A program made the translations under genes and the position numbers. The notes under the pieces were generated by a model. The model did not search any database. It worked only from the letters and a program-made list of their open reading frames with translations, and was not told where the DNA came from. Positions 16,627-23,127 of a DNA stretch of 24,150 nt are shown here, in pieces; the stretch's first letter is position 1, and every line of letters begins with the position of its first letter. This stretch comes from JANNHP01 sp031404455 (GTDB lineage: Bacteria > Planctomycetota > JAJSAM01 > JAJVHW01): the NCBI GenBank assembly GCA_031404455.1, contig JANNHP010000133.1, positions 1-24,150 on the forward strand, given 5' to 3'.

Positions 16627-17468
16627 CGGCCCGCTCCTTCCACGAGTCTCCTGCGCACGCCCCGGAAGCGGCTCCGCCACAGCCAGTCGAACGCGAGGAG
16701 GATCCCGACGAGGCCCCCGACGCCTGCGACCAGGAACTCGAACACGCCCGACTCGGCCGGCTTGCCGACGCCCTTCTCGGCGCAGTCCTTCAGGTATGCG
16801 ACGAGCGAGAGGATCTCCTCGGACGCGAGGGGCGTTCCCGTGGGCTTGAAGATCGGCGTCATCGTGAGCGACGGCGGCGCCGAGAGCCACGCTGAGAGCG
16901 CCTTGCGCCCCTCGAGCCGGGCGTAGACCTCGGTGAGGTCGGGACCGAGCCGCCCGCCGCCGAAGCCCGGCGTTCCGCGCACGGTGTGGCAACCGACGCA
17001 CGCCGGCGCGCCGCTCGCGATCCGCTCCTCGCCGAGGAAGAGCTGCCGTCCGCGTTCGGCGTCCTCCGCCGTCAGCGGGCGCTCGCTGATGACGAGGCCC
17101 TGGAACTGCGACTTCTCGAGGGCCGATTCCTGCTCGATGAGGTCGAGCATCTTCGCGATCCGGTCGCGCGTGATGCCGACAGGAGTCGTCATGTAGACGT
17201 TGTTCGCCGCGGCGAAGAGCTTGCGCAGGTACTCGTCGCCGGCGTCGATCGCCGCCTTCGGGTCGAGCATGAAGCGCGTGAGCTGCTCACGGTCGCGGCG
17301 CTTCTCCACGTCCTTCAGGTCCGGTCCGGTCAGCTTGCCGCCGCCGATGGTGTGGCAGCTCGTGCAGTTCTGACGGAAGTAGGCGACGGTCTCCTCGGAG
17401 ACGGGGTCGGCGGCGAGCGCTGCTCCCGGGACGGCGGCGACCAGGGCCCACGCGAGAACGGTGCGCAT
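16623..17468 (-). CDS. narC: Membrane-anchored diheme cytochrome c heading the nar genes (NarC-like)
   Basis: 281 residues. A Sec signal (MRTVLAWALVAAVPGAALAA) is followed by two cytochrome c domains with CTSCH at 35-39 and CVGCH at 157-161, then one C-terminal membrane helix (about 244-264) and a basic tail. Position and architecture match NarC of the Thermus narCGHJIK operon, where a diheme cytochrome c is a further subunit needed for membrane assembly and electron flow. Here the stop overlaps the narG ATG by four bases. I chose the ATG at 17468 because it begins the signal peptide; only a weak AGG precedes it, and the in-frame extension upstream to 17531 is not signal-like. Whether it gives electrons to NarGHI or accepts them from ActABCDEF is unknown. 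Confidence 0.85.
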   Translation of the reverse strand: MRTVLAWALVAAVPGAALAADPVSEETVAYFRQNCTSCHTIGGGKLTGPDLKDVEKRRDREQLTRFMLDPKAAIDAGDEYLRKLFAAANNVYMTTPVGITRDRIAKMLDLIEQESALEKSQFQGLVISERPLTAEDAERGRQLFLGEERIASGAPACVGCHTVRGTPGFGGGRLGPDLTEVYARLEGRKALSAWLSAPPSLTMTPIFKPTGTPLASEEILSLVAYLKDCAEKGVGKPAESGVFEFLVAGVGGLVGILLAFDWLWRSRFRGVRRRLVEGAGR

Positions 17469-17586
17469 GAGCGCCTGGACACAAGCACCGTGCCGCGTCG
17501 CGGCCGAGCCCAGCTCCGGCGCGCGGCGCATACCCGGCCATGCGGCCGCGGAGGCCGGGGGCCGGAAGTCGTTCGTGCGCGCCGGC
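17469..17586 (-). promoter_or_regulatory. Gap between response regulator and narC; probable start region of the nar-act transcript
   Basis: This 118-bp gap is the only sizeable spacing between the regulator genes and the 12 coupled junctions downstream. It holds a GC-rich hairpin and two weak -24/-12-like matches on the minus strand. At 17526-17540, TGGCCGGGTATGCGC keeps the GG and GC doublets with ten bases between and leaves room for a leader. At 17481-17495, CGGCACGGTGCTTGT matches the -24 core well but ends GT instead of GC and would leave almost no leader. No FNR-like TTGAT-N4-ATCAA site is seen. A sigma-54 promoter is suggested by the adjacent NtrC-type regulator, not proven by these matches. 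Confidence 0.35.
17533..17559 (-). terminator. Possible hairpin terminator or attenuator after the response regulator
   Basis: CCCGGCC (17533-17539) and GGCCGGG (17553-17559) form a 7-bp perfect GC stem with a 13-nt loop, 27 nt past the response-regulator stop. No T-rich tract follows on the minus strand, so it could be a pause or attenuation element rather than an intrinsic terminator, or chance in GC-rich DNA. It overlaps one of the weak -24/-12 matches. Confidence 0.25.
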
Positions 17587-19020
17587 TTACGAGTGCATAC
17601 GCGAGGCCGCGCCAGGACCTTCGCCGAAGTCGATGCGATCGATGTCGAGCGACTTCAGGATGCGCTGCAACGCCGCGCGCGTGAGTCCGCAGGACTGCGC
17701 CGCCTGCGTGACGTTGCCCTTCGCCGATTCGAGCGCGCGCTGGACGAATTCCCGCTGGAACCGCTCGACCACGCGGCGCTTCGACGCCTCGTAGTCGCCC
17801 TCGCCCACGGAGCCCGGAGCGTCCCAGCCGGCGACGCCGAGACCCAGGTGGTGCGGCAGGATGCGGTCGCCCGGAGAGACGACCACGGCGCGCTGCATCG
17901 TGTTCTCGAGTTCGCGCACGTTCCCGGGCCACGGGTGCGCGACGAGGGCGTCGATCGCGTCCTTGGTCAGTTCGGGGACGCGCGCCGCGGGACCGAGGCA
18001 GACCGACGTGGCGCGCGCCAGGAACTGCAGCGCGAGCGGCACGACGTCCGCGGGGCGCTCCTTGAGCGGCGGCACGTGGATCGTGACGACGCGCAGACGG
18101 TAGAAGAGGTCCTCGCGGAAGGCGCCCGTCCTGATCAGCGCCGCGAGGTCGCGATTCGTCGCCGTGACGAGCCGGAAGTCCACAGGCACGTCGCGAGCGC
18201 CGCCGAGGGGGCGCACGATCTTCTCCTGCAGCACGCGCAGGAGCTTGCCCTGGAAAGGCAGCGACATCGACGCGATCTCGTCGAGGAAGACCGTTCCGCC
18301 GCGCGCCTCGGCGAAGATCCCAGCACGATCCGAGTCGGCACCCGTGAAGGCGCCGCGCGTGTGGCCGAAGAGCTCGCTCTCGAGCAGCGTGTCGGGCAGC
18401 GCCGCGGCGTTGACGGCGAGGAAGGGCTTGCCCGCTGCGCCGGAGAGCTCGTGGACCGCGCGCGCGACGACCTCCTTGCCCACGCCCGTCTCGCCCTCGA
18501 TGAGCACGGGGACCGGCGTCGGGGCGACGCGGCGCACGAGGTCGAGCACGCGCCGCATCCGCGGGTCCACGGCGACGAGCGATCCCGGGTCCATCGCCCG
18601 CGCCCCGCGCCGGTCTGCGAGCGTCTGCAGTCCGAGACGCGTGCAGAGCGTCACGAGCTCCGCGTTGTCGAAGGGCTTCGTGAGGAAGTAGGAGGCGCCG
18701 TGCTGCATGCACCACACGGCGGTCTGGATCGTCCCGAAGCCCGTCAGGATCGCGACGACCGTGGCGGGCGCGCGCCGCTTGATCTCCGCAAGCAGGTCCG
18801 CGCCCGACATGCCGGGCATCTGCAGATCGGTCAGCACGATGTCCGCGCCGCTGCGCTCGAAGACGGCGATCGCCTCGGCGCCGCTGCCCGCCTCCTCGAC
18901 CGAGAAGCCCGAGCCGGCGAGGAGCATGCGGAGCCCGAGGCGCAGATCGGGTTCGTCGTCGACGACGAGGACCTTCACCGACGCGAGTTCGGCAAGCGCG
19001 GACGTGCTCATCGCGGTCAT
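17587..19020 (-). CDS. NtrC-family sigma-54-dependent response regulator
   Basis: 477 residues in three domains. The receiver (about 15-130) has acidic residues Asp21/Asp22, phosphorylation site Asp65 in LTDLQMPGMSG and Lys115 in LTKPF. The AAA+ domain (about 145-380) has Walker A GETGVGK (176-182), the sigma-54-contacting GAFTGA loop (223-228) and Walker B GTVFLDE (242-248). The Fis-type helix-turn-helix lies near the C-terminus (about 425-457, ESAKGNVTQAAQSCGLTRAALQRIL). It should activate sigma-54 promoters when phosphorylated by the adjacent kinase. The ATG at 19020 has GAGGGGG five bases upstream, overlapping the end of the kinase gene ten bases away; a second ATG three codons later is less well placed. 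Targets are inferred from position: the nar-act genes start 118 bp downstream. Confidence 0.95.
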   Translation of the reverse strand: MTAMSTSALAELASVKVLVVDDEPDLRLGLRMLLAGSGFSVEEAGSGAEAIAVFERSGADIVLTDLQMPGMSGADLLAEIKRRAPATVVAILTGFGTIQTAVWCMQHGASYFLTKPFDNAELVTLCTRLGLQTLADRRGARAMDPGSLVAVDPRMRRVLDLVRRVAPTPVPVLIEGETGVGKEVVARAVHELSGAAGKPFLAVNAAALPDTLLESELFGHTRGAFTGADSDRAGIFAEARGGTVFLDEIASMSLPFQGKLLRVLQEKIVRPLGGARDVPVDFRLVTATNRDLAALIRTGAFREDLFYRLRVVTIHVPPLKERPADVVPLALQFLARATSVCLGPAARVPELTKDAIDALVAHPWPGNVRELENTMQRAVVVSPGDRILPHHLGLGVAGWDAPGSVGEGDYEASKRRVVERFQREFVQRALESAKGNVTQAAQSCGLTRAALQRILKSLDIDRIDFGEGPGAASRMHS

Positions 19021-19030
19021 CGTAGCCCCC

Positions 19031-21268
19031 TCACGTGCCCGCCGGAGCCGGAGCCGCGCAACGCAGCCGCACGCGGAAGACCGTTCGGCCCGGCGCCGAT
19101 TCGACGAGTTCCAGTCCGCCCCCGTGCAGTTCGGCGATGCGCCGCGCCGTGGGCAGGCCGAGGCCCGTGCCCGCGCCGCGGCGTTTGGTGGTGAAGAAGG
19201 GCTCGAAGATCCGGCGGCGCGCCTCCTCGCAGACGCCGGGCCCCGTGTCCGTCACGTCCACGACGACGTGGTCCGCCTCGGCGCGCGCCGCCAGAGTGAC
19301 GCGGCCGCCCGCCTTGCCCATCGCCTGCACGGCGTTGAGCACCAGGTTGACGAAGATCTGCCGCACCTGGATCTCGTCGCCGGCGAGCGTCGCCGCGCCC
19401 GCGCCGTGATCGCAGCGGATCTCCACGCCGCTGCGCTCGGCGAGCGGGCGCAGGAACCGGCCCACGTCGTCGAGGACGGCTTGCACTTCCACCTCGGCGA
19501 CCTCGGGGGGCGCCCCCGTCGCGTAGTCGAGGAGTTCGCGGATCGCGCGCTTGCACTGCTCGGTGTTGCGCCGGATCACGGTGAGGTGCTCCTTGTAGGG
19601 CGAATCCGCCGCGAGCCCCGACTCGACCATCTGCGCGAACATGCTGATCGCCGCGAGCGGATTGTTGAGCTCGTGCGCCATGACCGCCGCCACCTCTCCG
19701 AGCACCGAGACTCGCTCGTGGTGGATCTGGCGCTCGTCCTGGGCGACGCGGTCGGTGATGTCGCGCGACACCAGCACGCGTCCGCGCCGCACGCCGTCGC
19801 CGCCGGGCAGGCGCGTGACGTGGATCTCGTGGACGCGGTCGCCGACGTCGACGATGCAGGAGCGCGCGGGGCGCACGGCGTCGACGAGGCACCCCGCGCA
19901 TCCGGCGCCGGCGGTCTTCGGCTCGCCGCACGCGTAGTGGCTCGTGATCCGCCGGTCCCGCGCGGCGAGGAGATCGAGCAGCGGCCGCGCGGCGGCGTTG
20001 GTCAGGACGGGGTTGCCGTCCGGATCGAGCACCACGAGGCCGTCACGCATCGACGCGATCACGGCGTCGAGCCGGTCGCGCTGCGACGCGAGTTCGAGGG
20101 CCGCGACCTCGAGACGGCGCGTGCGCACCTCCACGGCCTCCGCCATGTGGTTGAACGACCGGGCGAGCTCGCCGATCTCGTCCTCGGACCGCGGCTCGAC
20201 GCGCGCGCCGAAGTCGCCGTCCTTCACGCGCCGCGCCGCGTCGCGCAGATCGACGAGCGGCCGCGCGACGAAACGCATCGGGAAGTAGAGGATGACGCCG
20301 ATCGCCACGGCGAGCGCCACCCCGACGAGGAGGAAGCGGCTCTGCAGGCCGCTGACGGGCTCGAGCGCCGCGGTCGAGGTCAGCTTCACGCGCGCCGTCC
20401 ATCCATTGGAGTCGAGCGGACGCGCGTCCTCGATGACGCCGCCGCGCGGCGTGAACCGGGCGACGTCGGCGGCGCGATCGCCTGCCTTCGCGTCGACGAT
20501 CCGGAGTCCGAAGCCCGTGCGGGCGAGCTCCGACTCGGCGGCGGGAGCGCCGGCGAGCAGCGCCGGCGGGATCGTCAGGGCGTGGCCGTTCCCGTCATCG
20601 AGCGAGAGGGCGACGGCGTCGTCCCCGCCTCGCTGCGGCACTCCGGTGCCCGCGAGCGACGACGCGACCCACGACCCCGTGCGCACCCACGCGACGAGGC
20701 GTCCGAGCCGACGCATCCCGTCGAGCGAGCGCAGCGGGACGGAGATCGCCTGGACCGGGAAATCGTCGGCCGCGGTCGGGGCCAGCATCCCGCTGTGCCA
20801 CGGACCCTCCGCGGCGCCGGCGCCCGCCGCGACCGCCGCGAGGTGCGGCGAGGCGGCGGCGCGCACGGAGACCAGTTCCCTGCCGTCGGGACCGGTCACC
20901 GTCAGGTCGAGGAACGCGGGGACGAGCGGCAGCTTGTTCTCCCTGAGATGGCGGCGCAGGACGTCGCGCGCCCCGGCAACCGCTTCGGGCGCCACCCCCC
21001 CGAGCGCCGTCTCGGCGCTCTGCCGGATGAAGCCGTCGGACGCGAAGTCCTCGGTGCGGCTCGTCAGGAGATGGAGGTTCGCGTCGAACGAGTCGGCGTA
21101 CGTGCGGCACTGGTACGAGAGGCGCAGGAGGATCTCGTCCTCGAGCGCCCGGCTGGCGGAAGTGGACACGAGGTAGCCGCCGACGCCGAACGCGAGCAGG
21201 CAGACGCCGATGAACGTGAGCGCGAGCTTGTACTTGACGTCGAGCCAGTGCAGGGGATCTCGGAGCAC
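19031..21268 (-). CDS. Membrane-bound PAS sensor histidine kinase (NtrB/AtoS-like)
   Basis: 745 residues from GTG at 21268. Order: membrane helix (about 14-34), large extracytoplasmic sensor region (about 35-308), second helix (about 311-330), HAMP (about 332-385), PAS (about 396-505) with an unusual cysteine set (Cys447, 457, 460, 471), HisKA with phospho-acceptor His532 in AHELNNPL, and HATPase with N box NLVLNAVQAM, DTGPGV, FEPFFTTK and GTGLGLPTA. It phosphorylates the response regulator ten bases downstream. A GTG at 21301 in the same frame is an alternative start. I prefer 21268 because it follows the stop of a small coding-like ORF by one base (TGAcGTG), has GGGACGAG nearby, and codon use between the two GTGs is unlike the rest. 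The extracytoplasmic ligand is unknown; nitrate, nitrite or redox state are guesses from context. Confidence 0.93.
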   Translation of the reverse strand: MLRDPLHWLDVKYKLALTFIGVCLLAFGVGGYLVSTSASRALEDEILLRLSYQCRTYADSFDANLHLLTSRTEDFASDGFIRQSAETALGGVAPEAVAGARDVLRRHLRENKLPLVPAFLDLTVTGPDGRELVSVRAAASPHLAAVAAGAGAAEGPWHSGMLAPTAADDFPVQAISVPLRSLDGMRRLGRLVAWVRTGSWVASSLAGTGVPQRGGDDAVALSLDDGNGHALTIPPALLAGAPAAESELARTGFGLRIVDAKAGDRAADVARFTPRGGVIEDARPLDSNGWTARVKLTSTAALEPVSGLQSRFLLVGVALAVAIGVILYFPMRFVARPLVDLRDAARRVKDGDFGARVEPRSEDEIGELARSFNHMAEAVEVRTRRLEVAALELASQRDRLDAVIASMRDGLVVLDPDGNPVLTNAAARPLLDLLAARDRRITSHYACGEPKTAGAGCAGCLVDAVRPARSCIVDVGDRVHEIHVTRLPGGDGVRRGRVLVSRDITDRVAQDERQIHHERVSVLGEVAAVMAHELNNPLAAISMFAQMVESGLAADSPYKEHLTVIRRNTEQCKRAIRELLDYATGAPPEVAEVEVQAVLDDVGRFLRPLAERSGVEIRCDHGAGAATLAGDEIQVRQIFVNLVLNAVQAMGKAGGRVTLAARAEADHVVVDVTDTGPGVCEEARRRIFEPFFTTKRRGAGTGLGLPTARRIAELHGGGLELVESAPGRTVFRVRLRCAAPAPAGT

Positions 21269-21269
21269 G

Positions 21270-21362
21270 TCAGCTCGTCCCGATCCGCGCCGGCCGCTCA
21301 CGGCGCGACGCGAAGCCGTGCGAGCCGTCCTGGGTCACCACCATGCGGCGCACGATATCCAT
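21270..21362 (-). CDS. Possible 30-codon leader ORF coupled to the histidine kinase
   Basis: An ATG at 21362 opens 30 codons beginning MDIVRRMVVTQDG and ending RPARIGTS, with TGA at 21270-21272, one base before the preferred kinase start. 28 of its 30 sense codons end in G or C, the pattern of true genes here, whereas the competing kinase frame over the shared stretch has several A/T-ending codons. No good ribosome-binding site precedes ATG 21362; an internal ATG at codon 7 is an alternative. No membrane segment or known motif is seen. It could be a translated leader controlling kinase expression, a small protein, or a decayed N-terminus. I do not recognise a family. Confidence 0.4.
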   Translation of the reverse strand: MDIVRRMVVTQDGSHGFASRRERPARIGTS

Positions 21363-21379
21363 GCGCCGGGCGCGCCCGC

Positions 21380-21395
21380 CGTGACCGGAGTCACG
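21380..21395. promoter_or_regulatory. Crp/Fnr-like 16-bp dyad upstream of the kinase gene
   Basis: CGTGACCGGAGTCACG is a perfect dyad with six-base arms around a CGGA centre. Its core is GTGA-N6-TCAC, the half-site arrangement of Crp-type regulators, which include several nitrogen-oxide and redox sensors. It lies about 20 bp before the small leader ORF and 112 bp before the preferred kinase start. It could also be a chance palindrome; dyads of this size occur repeatedly in 24 kb of GC-rich DNA. Confidence 0.35.
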
Positions 21396-21401
21396 CCCGG
21401 A

Positions 21402-21431
21402 TGGCCGGCCGGCGCTGCCGCCGGCCGGCCA
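21402..21431 (-). terminator. Strong GC hairpin downstream of the diheme peroxidase-like gene
   Basis: TGGCCGGCCGGC (21402-21413) pairs perfectly with GCCGGCCGGCCA (21420-21431) around a six-base loop, a 12-bp stem of almost pure G/C. It begins 33 nt after the stop codon at 21464. No T-run follows on the minus strand, so it is a hairpin-type or Rho-assisted terminator rather than a textbook intrinsic one. It likely separates the peroxidase transcript from the kinase operon. Confidence 0.55.
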
Positions 21432-21463
21432 CCGCGTTCGTCAGCGTCGTTCGGACGGAGTCG

Positions 21464-22825
21464 TCAGAGCGTCCGCATGAACGCCACGAGATCGGCCTTG
21501 TCCTCGGCGGAGAGCTTGAGTTCCATCACGAGGTTGAAGAACTCCACCGTGTCCTCCAGCGTCAGGAGCCGGTCGTCGTGCAGGTACGGCGGCGAGTCCT
21601 TGATGCCGCGGAGGGGGAAGGTCTTGATCGGTCCGTCCGAGGAGGCCTTGCGCCCGTTGATCATGCGCTCCGTGAAGAAGCGCTCCACGCGCAGGTTGTG
21701 CATGCTGTTGTCGGTGTAGTAGGGCGCGGGGTGGCACGCGGCGCACTGGGCCCTGCCCGAGAAGAGCGCCTGACCGCGCAGTTCGCTCTCGCTCGCCTTC
21801 GCGGGGTCGAGGCGTCCCATCACCGTGAGTTTCGGAGCGGGCGGGAAGTCGAGCAGGTTCTCGAACTCGGCCATGGCGTGCACCTGGCTGCCGCGCTCGA
21901 GGATGTTCACGCCCTTCTTCTGCGCCTGCGCCGGGTCGCCGTCGAAGTAGGCGGCGCGCTGCTCGAACTCGGTGAAGTCCTCCACGGTCTTCATCGCGCG
22001 CTGCGAACCGAAGAGCCGCTGGACGTGGAGGCCGCGGAGCGTCGGCGTGTCGATGCGGTGCCGGTGCTCGTTCGGCCGGATGTCTCCGACGGTGTGCGTC
22101 GCCGCGTTGGTGTGGCCGTTGGCGTGACAGTCGAAGCAGGAGACGCCCAGGTGGGCCTTCAGGCTGCGCCGGTCGTCGGTCGCGTTGAACTGCGCCTGCG
22201 GGAACGGCGTCACGAGGAGCCGCAGGCCCTCGAGCTGCTTCGGATTGAGGATGTCCCGGAAGAGCTCGTCGAAGTTGGCGAGAGTCACGAGCTCGCCCCG
22301 CGACACGTCGCCGAGGTCCGGGCGGGTCGTGAGGTAGATCGGCGCCGGGAACTCCGGCAGGAGGTGCTGCGGCAGGTCGTAGTCGAGGTCGAAGCGCGAC
22401 AGGTCGCGATCCGTCTGGCGCCTGGTCTCGTCGATCAGCGGCTGAGGGAAGACCATGCCCCCGGCTTCGTGGTGCGGATGCGGCAAGGGGTAGAAGCCGG
22501 CCGGCCAGAGGTCTCCGGATCGGACGGCATCCGGCGTCATGGCGGCGAGCTTGTCCCACGTCATGCCGTTCTTCAGCTTCGTCCGGACCCCTTCCTGCAC
22601 CGGCTTTCCGCGCGACATCGCGACGCCCGTCGCCGGACGGTCGGAGAGGTCGTAGCGATCCGCGAGGAGCGCCTGATGTCGCTTGGCGAACTCGGGCTTC
22701 GCCTCCTGCAGTCGCTTGACGAGCGCGCCGAAGTCCTCCGCGGCGACGGCGGTCAGTCCGCCCGCGAGGACCAGTCCGGCGGCCACGGCCGCACGGGAAC
22801 GACTCACACGACGATCCGCGTTCAT
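21464..22825 (-). CDS. Secreted diheme cytochrome c of the CCP/MauG family
   Basis: 453 residues. A signal peptide of about 29 residues (MNADRRVSRSRAAVAAG, ending AVAA) precedes a periplasmic protein with CFDCH at 230-234 and CAACH at 361-365. The C-terminal half is typical of bacterial diheme peroxidase/MauG proteins: DTPTLRGLHVQRLFGSQRA, TFPLRGIKDSPPYLHDDRLL and LEDTVEFFNLVMELKLS. Databases often label this long subgroup 'cytochrome B6' or 'cytochrome c peroxidase'. The roughly 200-residue N-terminal extension, with a PLPHPHHEAGGM stretch, is not in classical CcpA. Likely role: peroxide reduction or oxidation of a protein or small molecule using cytochrome c electrons; the substrate is unknown. 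I chose the ATG at 22825 because AGGAG lies six bases upstream; the adjacent ATG at 22828 is only three bases from it. Confidence 0.85.
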   Translation of the reverse strand: MNADRRVSRSRAAVAAGLVLAGGLTAVAAEDFGALVKRLQEAKPEFAKRHQALLADRYDLSDRPATGVAMSRGKPVQEGVRTKLKNGMTWDKLAAMTPDAVRSGDLWPAGFYPLPHPHHEAGGMVFPQPLIDETRRQTDRDLSRFDLDYDLPQHLLPEFPAPIYLTTRPDLGDVSRGELVTLANFDELFRDILNPKQLEGLRLLVTPFPQAQFNATDDRRSLKAHLGVSCFDCHANGHTNAATHTVGDIRPNEHRHRIDTPTLRGLHVQRLFGSQRAMKTVEDFTEFEQRAAYFDGDPAQAQKKGVNILERGSQVHAMAEFENLLDFPPAPKLTVMGRLDPAKASESELRGQALFSGRAQCAACHPAPYYTDNSMHNLRVERFFTERMINGRKASSDGPIKTFPLRGIKDSPPYLHDDRLLTLEDTVEFFNLVMELKLSAEDKADLVAFMRTL

Positions 22826-23127
22826 CATCCACTCCTTTCGAGTCGGTGCGCCTGTCGCCGCCACGCTGGTGACGGCGACGCGACCGCTCGTGGGAAGCTA
22901 GCCACGTCCCGATCGCAACCGTGTGACTCAGGTTGCAAGCCAGTCGCAACCGCCGCCGACGGCATCGACGAACTGGTGAGGTGAGCGCCGTTCTCCGCGA
23001 CCGGACGCGGCACGAAGCGGGCCGACTTCGCGCCGCCGCTCCCCGACGGTCCTTCGCCGTGCCGCCCATGGCTCGCTAGCCTTCTCGCCGTCACTGCCAC
23101 CCCCGAGGCGGACCAGGAGGAGCCGGG
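22826..23127. promoter_or_regulatory. Divergent intergenic region with TCGCAACC repeats
   Basis: A 302-bp non-coding stretch between the minus-strand peroxidase gene and the plus-strand hypothetical gene; it must hold both promoters. TCGCAACCG occurs at 22913-22921 and again at 22944-22952, exactly 31 bp apart (about three helical turns), with an inverted GGTTGC at 22931-22936 between them. This looks like a cluster of operator half-sites for one DNA-binding protein. On the plus strand, CGGCACGAAGCGGGC at 23008-23022 resembles a -24/-12 sigma-54 promoter (GG and GC doublets correctly spaced, GGCACG core intact, TT of the -12 box absent). Both are pattern matches only. Confidence 0.35.

Noticed and set aside
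12820..16926. 1368-codon plus-strand open frame antisense to narG/narH
   Set aside because: Composition is Arg/Val/Glu/His-rich with no domain, and it lies opposite clearly conserved NarG and NarH; an antisense shadow of GC-biased codons.
12988..17001. N-terminal extension of NarG upstream of 16626
   Set aside because: The extension overlaps the NarC-like gene in another frame and is Arg-rich; the ATG at 16626 gives the expected FS0 spacing and overlaps the narC stop.
18707..22984. 1425-codon plus-strand open frame across the kinase and peroxidase genes
   Set aside because: It crosses two genes and intergenic regulatory DNA without any recognisable domain; a stop-poor shadow frame.
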